Of a stretch of 11,825 bases of DNA, positions 1 to 6,320 are shown in pieces. Within the stretch, counting starts at the first letter, position 1, and each line of letters begins with the position of its first letter. The translations under genes were made by a program, and so were the position numbers. Source of the DNA: CAZFQD01 sp964520885 (lineage in GTDB: Bacteria > Bacillota > Clostridia > Oscillospirales > SIG519); contig CAZFQD010000068.1 in the NCBI GenBank assembly GCA_964520885.1, forward strand, positions 1 through 11,825, read 5' to 3'. The notes under the pieces were generated by a model. The model was given only the letters and a program-made list of their open reading frames with translations, had not been told where the DNA came from and made no database searches.

Positions 1-53
1 ACCAAGCCTGTAGCGGACTTTCACCGCCAAGCTACCGAATATGTCGGGCACAC
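1..53 (-). mobile_element. Group IIC-type intron, 5' end only (continues off the left edge)
   Basis: Read on the minus strand, the sequence begins GTGTGCCCGACAT at position 53 and continues with GGTGAAAGTCCGC. The GUGYG 5' splice-site consensus followed by a GUGAAAGUCC-type segment in domain I is characteristic of bacterial group II introns, and the start closely resembles the Oceanobacillus iheyensis group IIC intron. The boundary falls directly after the T-rich tail of an intrinsic terminator (54-89). That is the known insertion preference of class C introns. The catalytic core and any reverse transcriptase would lie outside the window. The call rests on about 50 bases plus the insertion context. 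Confidence 0.75.
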
Positions 54-89
54 TATAAAAAGCACCTCTGCTTTAAAAGCAAAAGTGCT
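54..89 (-). terminator. Intrinsic terminator, probable group IIC intron target
   Basis: On the minus strand, arms 89-77 and 73-61 form a 13-bp stem with two G-U pairs and a 3-nt loop, followed by TTTTTATA. On the plus strand the two G-U pairs become C-A mismatches, so the minus strand is the functional one. It is the second terminator after the nuclease gene. The intron starts at its T tail. Confidence 0.7.
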
Positions 90-106
90 GGATTTTATTG
101 AGCATT

Positions 107-132
107 AGAAAAGACACCCTTTGCAGAGTGCC
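107..132 (-). terminator. Intrinsic terminator of the nuclease gene
   Basis: On the minus strand GGCACTC (132-126) pairs with GGGTGTC (119-113) across a TGCAAA loop, with two G-U pairs, followed by TTTTCT. It lies about 20 nt after the nuclease stop codon. The stem is short, so it may be leaky. Confidence 0.55.
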
Positions 133-150
133 TAAAAGTTTAATTTATAA

Positions 151-1083
151 CTATAGGTTATTCTTATTTTGAAGTTCAAGGTTTGCTATTTTTTCAAAAT
201 TAAGGTATCTATCTATAAAATCTGCTACCCACTTATCGTTTGTAATCTCAGAGACTATATCAACAAAATCTTCAATTATTATATCATAAAAGCCGATAAT
301 AGATTCATCAGTACTAACGAGTGTTTCTTTATAAAGTTCTACTGCATTTTTACACTTTATATTGTTTTTTGGAAATAGGAATACAAAAAAACCATTTTCA
401 TAATCACTATTTGATTTATACATACTAATTGATAACAAGTGATCTCGCCATATTTGTTGTATTGGTTTCTGTCTTAATTCCAAATACTTCTCCTTTTTAA
501 AAATCTCACTTATTTCTGCAACCTGGTCATAAATATTTTTGTGTGTAGAGGGCAATTCATCCATCGATTCAACATACTTTACTTCAATTCCTATGAATCC
601 TTTTTTGTTTTCAACAGATACATATTCTATAAAAACATCAAAAGCAGAATGATCTTGTGTATATTTTAATGAACCTCTTCCGGAAGAATGCTCAAAACTA
701 ATAGATGTAACCTTAGCTACTCTTTTTGGAAATAAAGTCTTAAATACTTCTGTTGCAAGGTTTTCGTTTTTAGAAAGTTCGCCGAATAAATTGAATGCAA
801 GTGGCTGGCTCGAGAGCAAATTGTAGTACAATCTATTTTCTTCTATAACAGCCTTGTATTCCTTATTATTAATTGAATCTTTTACAACATTATATATTTC
901 CTGTGTCAAAAAATTATTTGCTTTTGGACAATTCTTTGGAAAAACATTTCCTATTTTATCAAAATCAGTAGTGAATTTTTCTCGCCAAATACTTTGCAGA
1001 AGGCGAGCATTTGCAGAAAAAATTGTATCTTTTTTGTAATAACAATTATATCTTTCTAATATGTTTTTTGATGGTATTTTTAT
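151..1083 (-). CDS. PD-(D/E)XK restriction-endonuclease-like protein, ATA start
   Basis: A protein of about 310 residues. It contains the nuclease-type core SAFDVF...GFIGIEVKYVE, that is, a conserved D on one strand and E-x-K on the next. It resembles the PGN_0703-like stand-alone restriction endonuclease family from memory, so the likely role is DNA cleavage. No methyltransferase is visible nearby. Start choice: a promoter (TTGAAA, 17 nt, TATAAT) lies at 1124-1152 and AGGGAGAG at 1090-1097. Six nt later comes ATAAAAATACC, which would read Met-Lys-Ile-Pro if ATA were ATG. The only upstream ATG in frame (1171-1173) lies before the promoter and lacks a ribosome binding site. Either ATA is used as a rare start or a start mutation has silenced the gene. 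Two terminators follow. The nuclease fold is fairly sure, its biological role less so. Confidence 0.65.
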   Translation of the reverse strand: MKIPSKNILERYNCYYKKDTIFSANARLLQSIWREKFTTDFDKIGNVFPKNCPKANNFLTQEIYNVVKDSINNKEYKAVIEENRLYYNLLSSQPLAFNLFGELSKNENLATEVFKTLFPKRVAKVTSISFEHSSGRGSLKYTQDHSAFDVFIEYVSVENKKGFIGIEVKYVESMDELPSTHKNIYDQVAEISEIFKKEKYLELRQKPIQQIWRDHLLSISMYKSNSDYENGFFVFLFPKNNIKCKNAVELYKETLVSTDESIIGFYDIIIEDFVDIVSEITNDKWVADFIDRYLNFEKIANLELQNKNNL

Positions 1084-1089
1084 GATAAT

Positions 1090-1152
1090 CTCTCCCTTGT
1101 TTTTAATAAAAATATTTATGTTTATTATACAACAATGTGTAGCTAATTTCAA
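1090..1152 (-). promoter_or_regulatory. Sigma-A-type promoter and ribosome binding site of the nuclease gene
   Basis: Minus-strand -35 TTGAAA (1147-1152), 17-nt spacer, -10 TATAAT (1124-1129). The transcript would begin near 1117, and AGGGAGAG lies at 1090-1097. The promoter sits inside the frame extended to the ATG at 1173, which argues against that start. Confidence 0.65.
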
Positions 1153-1175
1153 GCACTTAAAGTTAAACCTCATTT

Positions 1176-1481
1176 CTAATTGCTTATAACCACCCCATCA
1201 ATTTTCTTATTCCCTGAAATCTGACCTACAAAGTCTTTGAGTAGTGGTTTGCCTTTTCTGCCACCGCTGTCAACTGTGAACTCTGTGTAAAAACCGCCTT
1301 TTCCTATGGTGTGTCGGACAGATGTTACTGTGCCAATAATTGAGTGCTTGCCATCTGTTTCTATAAGTTCAATTATATCGCCTATGATTAGCTGTGGTGT
1401 GAATATGCCTGCAAAGGTTTCTGTTTTGCCTGATATGGCTATTAGCTCTGAAAGCTCGTTTGCTAAATAACCCAGATAAAG
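1176..1481 (-). pseudogene. Remnant of a phage tail protein (XkdQ/YqbQ-like), C-terminal part
   Basis: The minus strand carries an open stretch of about 100 codons with no start. A TGA immediately precedes it (1482-1484) and it ends at TAG 1176-1178. The translation includes ISGKTETFAGIF, IIGDIIELIE and FYTEFTVDSGGRKGKPL. This resembles the C-terminal end of baseplate-hub or tail proteins of the XkdQ/YqbQ type from Firmicute prophages and phage-like elements. No other tail gene is beside it, so it is a leftover from a prophage or recombination. The family call is from recognition of the sequence and was not searched. Confidence 0.5.
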
Positions 1482-1503
1482 TCAGTGTGTCAATTATAAG
1501 TAT

Positions 1504-1539
1504 TTAATAAATTCTTTTGATTTTTAACATTTAATTTTC
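1504..1539 (-). other. Ribosome binding site and nine-codon stub of a lost gene
   Basis: Directly after the protease stop codon the minus strand reads CAGGAG, eight nt, then ATG (1528-1530). The frame runs only MLKIKRIY before TAA (1504-1506). The spacing is ideal, so another gene of the operon probably started here and was cut off by whatever joined this DNA to the phage remnant. It could also be a chance match. Confidence 0.35.
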
Positions 1540-1544
1540 TCCTG

Positions 1545-2639
1545 TTAATTAATTTTTAACCCATCTGCTAATTCTTCTAATGAAACACCGGTAAGCTTTT
1601 TTATAAGTTTTAGTTTTCCTTGTTTAGAATTAAGAACCTCTTTATTTTCTAAATATACTCTGTTCATATTCATCACAGCATCTATTGTTATTTTCTTCAA
1701 AATATCAAAGCTACTATCCGAGAGTGACGGATTACCTCTATAATTCTCTAACCTGCCACTATTACGATATTTTGGATAATTTTCTAACCCAAAAAACAAA
1801 AGTGCCAACTCTGGTCTGTATTCCCCCATTGCTTCTAATATTGCGAAAAAATCAGCAATTATTTCATCCTGCACCCTGTTTTGCATACTGCCAAAGAGTC
1901 GCAAAGTGACATAATGCGTGCACTCATGGGCTCTACGCATTGTCAAGGATGCTTTTCTCCATTCATTCGCATTCATTCCAACCTGTTCAGGTGCTATGCC
2001 ACTGTAAAACTTGTTTGATAAAATAATAAATTTATCTTGATAAAGTTCCTTATCCGGTATAATTTGTTTAAATTCATCTTGCCATTTTCCATCAATGTTT
2101 TCTTTTGTCCATTTTTCCTTATATCGTCTGATCCTATCCCAATTATTATAACCTCTTACAATACAGGCACCCATTGAGTCCGGTATCACGACAGGCTCAT
2201 TTCTATATACAGTGGCTCTGACTAATTTTTCAAAGTCAGAATTGTTTGGCGTAAATAATATAGGTATTTGTCCTACAGGCGTTGGATATATTTCAAGTTC
2301 CAAAGCATCAGGTTCTATAAGTTCAAAGTTTTCGGCAGCACAAATAGCATCAATGGATTTTCCCCTAAGAGTAACCTCTTTGTACTCCTCCGTTTGACTT
2401 ATTCCTTCTCTAATTTCAAAATGAAACTGTGGCATATATTTTCTTAAAGTATTATATACGCCATATACTTCTGCTTCTTTTTTATAAAGCTTCCAAACTT
2501 CAATAAATTTTTCATCACCAGTATTTACATTATTACAAGTTGCTTGAAATTTGTTTTTGTTGTATTCAAGCAGTTCCTGTATTTCTACTGGAGAAGCTCC
2601 ATATTTTTTTAGTATTTCTCTTCTCGTTTTCTTATCCAT
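1545..2639 (-). CDS. Putative zinc metalloprotease (HExxH) linked to the bacteriocin precursor
   Basis: A 364-residue protein without signal peptide or membrane segment. Residues 238-242 are HECTH, a classical HExxH zinc site, and 259-263 are EIIAD, matching the ExxxD third-ligand motif of gluzincins (thermolysin-like). Spacing is 16 residues between the second His and the Glu. The N-terminal 200 residues are not recognised. The gene starts with AAAAGGA eight nt before ATG and lies 80 nt downstream of the precursor gene, separated by a hairpin. It is probably cytoplasmic. By position it may trim the leader, mature the core or give self-protection. None of these is shown by sequence. The specific family is unknown to me. 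Confidence 0.7.
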   Translation of the reverse strand: MDKKTRREILKKYGASPVEIQELLEYNKNKFQATCNNVNTGDEKFIEVWKLYKKEAEVYGVYNTLRKYMPQFHFEIREGISQTEEYKEVTLRGKSIDAICAAENFELIEPDALELEIYPTPVGQIPILFTPNNSDFEKLVRATVYRNEPVVIPDSMGACIVRGYNNWDRIRRYKEKWTKENIDGKWQDEFKQIIPDKELYQDKFIILSNKFYSGIAPEQVGMNANEWRKASLTMRRAHECTHYVTLRLFGSMQNRVQDEIIADFFAILEAMGEYRPELALLFFGLENYPKYRNSGRLENYRGNPSLSDSSFDILKKITIDAVMNMNRVYLENKEVLNSKQGKLKLIKKLTGVSLEELADGLKIN

Positions 2640-2662
2640 TCTTTTATCCTTTTATCTAATTC

Positions 2663-2700
2663 AGCAAACCACACATAAAAAGTTTTATGTGTGGTTTGCT
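2663..2700 (-). terminator. 18-bp perfect hairpin between precursor and protease genes
   Basis: AGCAAACCACACATAAAA (2663-2680) and its exact reverse complement (2683-2700) surround a 2-nt centre. It starts 20 nt after the precursor stop codon. No T run follows on either strand, so it is not a standard terminator. An RNA-stabilising or partly terminating intercistronic hairpin would give more precursor than protease. Confidence 0.6.
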
Positions 2701-2719
2701 TGTAAATAATTGCAAATTA

Positions 2720-3316
2720 TTATGCCAAAGCTCCTAATCCTGCACCTGTTCCTGCTGCTACCGCTACTCCTGCTGCAATACCGGCACCTACCACAACTGC
2801 AATATTACCAACAGCCGCATATGTTAAAAGACCAACCGTGCCAGCTGCAAAACAAGCAGCTGAACCTGCTCCTATTGCGGTTCCTATTGCAATCACCAAA
2901 GGTGCAGCAATTACACATGCAACTACTAAAGCAACAGCAGCTATACCAATTAGTAGCCATTGCCACCATTTCATTTTTCCGCCGGCTACTTGCTCTAAAT
3001 CACTATCACTTAATTCTTCAGAGATTTGCTCGGACAATTTTTCAGCTAAAGCACTATCAATAAAGTCTGCATTGGCAGTAATAATATCCTTAGCATCGGA
3101 AATAAACCCGGTAAACTCCTTGTAACTTATGTCATAGCCTTCATTTTTAATAAATGAATATAATTTAACTTCCTCATTTTCTACGCTTGCTAATTTGTAA
3201 GCTAACCCGTCTTTAATACCTTTATTCATTTCTTCTGAAATATCCGTAATTAATTTTTTTAAACCTACCGAATAATTTTCTGCATTTTTACTAATATAAA
3301 GCATTTGTTCTGACAT
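2720..3316 (-). CDS. Bacteriocin-type precursor, Nif11-like leader and 85-residue hydrophobic core
   Basis: A 198-residue protein. Residues 1-113 are hydrophilic and acidic and end LSDSDLEQVAGG, the double-glycine end of Nif11-like/TIGR03798-type leaders. The stretch around 55-70 (FIKNEGYDISYKEF) also fits that leader. Cleavage after G113 would release an 85-residue core that opens KMKWWQW and is then almost entirely Ala, Gly, Val, Ile and Leu, with two cysteines (C134, C155). This suggests a membrane-active, perhaps pore-forming, peptide. GGAGG lies seven nt before ATG. The export genes lie upstream and the protease downstream. No lanthipeptide, radical SAM or YcaO enzyme is in the window, so the product may be unmodified or have only a disulfide. 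The leader is longer than the usual Nif11 leader. Confidence 0.75.
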   Translation of the reverse strand: MSEQMLYISKNAENYSVGLKKLITDISEEMNKGIKDGLAYKLASVENEEVKLYSFIKNEGYDISYKEFTGFISDAKDIITANADFIDSALAEKLSEQISEELSDSDLEQVAGGKMKWWQWLLIGIAAVALVVACVIAAPLVIAIGTAIGAGSAACFAAGTVGLLTYAAVGNIAVVVGAGIAAGVAVAAGTGAGLGALA

Positions 3317-3555
3317 TTTAATTCCTCCATTTATTTTTTTTGTTATGCTTATGTGTAGATTTTCTTTTCTTTTGCCTCTTCGTTTATGTCTTGCACCACT
3401 GTCTGTATTCCTGTATCCTAATGATAAAATATCTTGTTCTCTGCAAAGCTACTAAAAATGTTTTTTCTCCTTTCGTTTTTTTATTTTTTGGCTTTCAAAT
3501 TCAGCCCTTTTCTTTTTCGTTTTATTTGAATGTGCGATTACCTCCTTTTAAATCA

Positions 3556-3574
3556 TTTTATATCAGATATAAAA
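3556..3574. repeat. 19-nt perfect palindrome after the ABC transporter gene
   Basis: TTTTATATC A GATATAAAA: 9-nt arms with a single central base. It lies 9 nt beyond the transporter stop codon and just before an unoccupied AAAAGGAGG. It could be an operator or a weak hairpin. AT-rich palindromes also arise by chance. Confidence 0.35.
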
Positions 3575-3582
3575 ACTTGTTC

Positions 3583-5304
3583 CTACGCTATTTGTCTGCT
3601 TGCCAGTTGAAAAAACAAGCCTTTATTTTCCATTAGTTCATGGTAGGTTCCCTGTTCAACAATTTCACCATTATCAATCACTATTATTCTGTCACACTTT
3701 ACAATGGTGCTTAGTCTATGTGCTATAACAACCCTTGTAGCATTAAGTTTTTCAAGGCTCTCACAAACAATTGCCTGTGTGATATTGTCCAGTGAGCTCG
3801 TTGCTTCATCAAAGAATAATATTTTGGGCTTATTTACAATAGCACGTGCAATCAATATTCTCTGCTTTTGGCCGCCGGAAATTGTTCCTGCGTCCTCCAT
3901 AAGACCGGTATAAAGACCCATAGGCATTTTAGCTATGTCTTCCTCAAGCCCTGCTTCCTTTACAACCTCACGAACGCTTTTTAAAGAAATCTTACTATTT
4001 GTAATGGTAATGTTTTCATATATACTTCCCGAAATAAGTTGCCCATCCTGTAACACTACCCCTAACTTCTTGCGGAGTTCTCTCTTGTCAATGGCATCAA
4101 GGTCTTTATCATCATAAAACACCTTCCCTGATTCCACTTTTTCAAAGCCTAACAAAATCTTAAGAAGTGTTGATTTTCCGCCCCCAGAGGGTCCGACTAT
4201 TCCTACATATTCGCTCGGTTTTATTGAAAAGGTTAGATTTTTCAGTATTTGCGGACCGTCTTCGGAATATCTGAAATTTACATTTGATACCTCTATTGCA
4301 CCTGTTAGTTCTCCTATGAGTTCCATATTATCTTCATATTCCGGTGTGGCTTCTAAGACCGGTTTTGCTTTTTCATATATTGGACCAAGATTATTTACTT
4401 TTAAGTAGGTTTGTGCCATGTCCATCACCGCTCCGGAAAAGCTTCCAAAAGCTGAACTATATGCCATAAAAGCTCCAAAGTTTATATCAATTTTTTTTAC
4501 TATCAGCATATAGTATATCGCAACTGAAAATAAAGTAGTTATCATATTATTAAAACAATTTATAATATTTGTAATTTTCTCTTTATCTACAATAAGCTTT
4601 CTGGTTTTCAAAAAGTCAACATTCCACTTAAATACTGCTCTATCCTCACTGCCGGAAATTCTGATTTTGGAAATTCCAAGAAGTAGCTGATACATAAACC
4701 CAGCCAATCTATTTGAAATATCTATCAATTTCTTTTCATACCTAAGTTTAAAAAAACCAACACCAATTGTAATACAAACCGAAATTGCTACCATAACGAG
4801 CCCTACATAAGAGAGTTGTTTACTATAGTGAAACATACGCCACAGATACAATAACGAAAATATTGATGAAAGAAATGTTGAAAACACAACATCAGCTAAG
4901 GTATTAAATATTGATGTTATTCCCATTGCTCTGGATGCTAAATCACCAGAAGTATATTTAGCATAAAATTTATTAGGGAGGTTTAATAATCTATCAAAGG
5001 TTGCCGCTTGAATGCCATATTCCATTGAGTTGCTGGCTCTAAAAGTGCAAAATGCCTTTGTAAGCGAAACAAAGAAGTTTCCTATCATAAAAGCAAGTAC
5101 GAGCATTCCCATCTGAAACAACTGAGCCGAAGCACCTTCCGGAATGTAATCATCAAATATCATTCGGTTCAATTCGGGCAATAATAAGCCTATAAGGGAT
5201 GCAACTAAAGTAGCAAGCAACAATTTAACAATATCCCTTTTCCACGATGCCGCAATACCGAAAAGGAAAATGTCCTTATATTTAAGCTTTTTGAATAATT
5301 GCAT
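3583..5304 (-). CDS. NHLP-type bacteriocin export ABC transporter, permease/ATPase, N-terminally shortened
   Basis: A 573-residue membrane transporter subunit. The permease part has about six hydrophobic segments. The ATPase part contains GPSGGGKST (371-379, Walker A), ISGGQKQ (475-481, signature), ILFFDEATSSLD (495-506, Walker B) and AHR (528-530, H-loop). The stretch GISKIRISGSEDRAVFKW is typical of the NHLM ABC2 family (TIGR03797). Family members normally carry a further N-terminal region before the permease, and here the protein starts directly at the permease (MQLFKKLKYKDIF). There is no C39 peptidase domain, so this subunit cannot cleave the Gly-Gly leader. I chose the ATG at 5302-5304; an upstream TTG would only add residues translated across the adaptor gene. 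It overlaps that gene by 23 nt. Confidence 0.85.
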   Translation of the reverse strand: MQLFKKLKYKDIFLFGIAASWKRDIVKLLLATLVASLIGLLLPELNRMIFDDYIPEGASAQLFQMGMLVLAFMIGNFFVSLTKAFCTFRASNSMEYGIQAATFDRLLNLPNKFYAKYTSGDLASRAMGITSIFNTLADVVFSTFLSSIFSLLYLWRMFHYSKQLSYVGLVMVAISVCITIGVGFFKLRYEKKLIDISNRLAGFMYQLLLGISKIRISGSEDRAVFKWNVDFLKTRKLIVDKEKITNIINCFNNMITTLFSVAIYYMLIVKKIDINFGAFMAYSSAFGSFSGAVMDMAQTYLKVNNLGPIYEKAKPVLEATPEYEDNMELIGELTGAIEVSNVNFRYSEDGPQILKNLTFSIKPSEYVGIVGPSGGGKSTLLKILLGFEKVESGKVFYDDKDLDAIDKRELRKKLGVVLQDGQLISGSIYENITITNSKISLKSVREVVKEAGLEEDIAKMPMGLYTGLMEDAGTISGGQKQRILIARAIVNKPKILFFDEATSSLDNITQAIVCESLEKLNATRVVIAHRLSTIVKCDRIIVIDNGEIVEQGTYHELMENKGLFFQLASRQIA

Positions 5305-6292
5305 CAACCTCAACAAGCACTCCTGCCTGTAAAAACTTGTTAATAAGCTCATCATTTCCAAGTTTTTTTCTCATATCATCAACACTTACAGCGTAATCAG
5401 AAACATTTGTTATTACAGCTTGCATATGTCCATATTCCTGTCTGTTTACTGTTGTTGGGTACACATTTATCTGCATTCCCTGTATCAACTTCTTTCCCTG
5501 TTCCAAAGCAACATAGAATACAACCCCCGTACCATTGACATCGCTATCACTTTTTTGCGTTTTAGCTATCTCTAAACCCCTTTGAACAATATTCCCTTTG
5601 GTCACATCAACCGACAATACTTGACCTTCCACAGTACTTACTATGTCTGAATTTGCAATAGTATTTTTCAATTGCGAACTTTGTTTTGAAAGCGTGTCTA
5701 ACTTAGCACTTTTTGTTACATTAAAGCTTTCTTTGAGGGAGTTTTTTCGGAAAATTAAATAATTCACTTCACCATTGAAGACTGCCTCACTCTCCGCAAT
5801 TGGTGAATGTGGGTCACTAAGTTTCATTTTTTCAATTTGCTTGTCTATGTCAGTTATCTGGCTTTTAATATTATATAGGTCTATTACATCCTGTGTCATT
5901 TGTGTTTTGACATTTGGACTATCCAATGTATAACCTTGTATTTCTGCTATTTGTGCTTCTACTGTTGCTACTTGCTCAACATAATTACTTTGTGAAATTC
6001 TTGCTATTACATCTCCTACATGTACATAATCATCTTTTTTAATAGTTACATCCGATATTACACCATCTAATGTAGAAAGAATACTATCTGTTCCATTATT
6101 GCTCATTATTATTCCTAAAGCCTGAATCTTTGTGGGAATATTACCTGTAATACTCCATAATAAAGTAGAAGCAATTATTAATATAAAAAATGCCAGTATC
6201 ATCCATGACCTTGCAGAGGTCATTCTTATAAGTTTGTCCAACTGCTCAGGTGAAGATAACTTATCTAAAGCTGACTTTCTAAATACACTCAT
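5282..6292 (-). CDS. NHLP-type HlyD-family secretion adaptor, C-terminally truncated
   Basis: A 336-residue membrane fusion/adaptor protein for peptide export. The N-terminus MSVFRKSALDKLSSPEQLD is the hallmark of the NHLM HlyD family (TIGR03794). One membrane helix follows at 31-48. A lipoyl/barrel half-motif lies around 75-100, a predicted coiled coil at 105-215, and the second barrel half from 217 (STVEGQVLSVDVTKGNIVQ). Relatives continue after the VEVD segment for about 70-80 more residues. Here the frame runs VEVDAIIQKA and stops inside the start of the transporter gene. AAAGGA precedes ATG by nine nt. It follows the binding-protein pseudogene by 28 nt, in one operon. Whether the shortened adaptor still works is unknown. 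Confidence 0.85.
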   Translation of the reverse strand: MSVFRKSALDKLSSPEQLDKLIRMTSARSWMILAFFILIIASTLLWSITGNIPTKIQALGIIMSNNGTDSILSTLDGVISDVTIKKDDYVHVGDVIARISQSNYVEQVATVEAQIAEIQGYTLDSPNVKTQMTQDVIDLYNIKSQITDIDKQIEKMKLSDPHSPIAESEAVFNGEVNYLIFRKNSLKESFNVTKSAKLDTLSKQSSQLKNTIANSDIVSTVEGQVLSVDVTKGNIVQRGLEIAKTQKSDSDVNGTGVVFYVALEQGKKLIQGMQINVYPTTVNRQEYGHMQAVITNVSDYAVSVDDMRKKLGNDELINKFLQAGVLVEVDAIIQKA

Positions 6293-6320
6293 TTCACATT
6301 ATCCTTTCGCTAAATTATTA

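Noticed and set aside
1..108. Plus-strand open frame at the left edge (about 35 codons to TAG at 106-108)
   Set aside because: It runs across the group II intron start and the terminator hairpin on the other strand, and is explained by those.
2710..3125. Plus-strand frames opposite the precursor gene
   Set aside because: Low-complexity mirror of the Ala/Gly-rich core; the minus frame has the start signal and Gly-Gly leader.
3340..3636. 98-codon plus-strand frame opposite the precursor leader region
   Set aside because: No ribosome binding site; composition (Phe, Leu, Cys) is the complement of A-rich minus-strand spacer and the end of the transporter gene.
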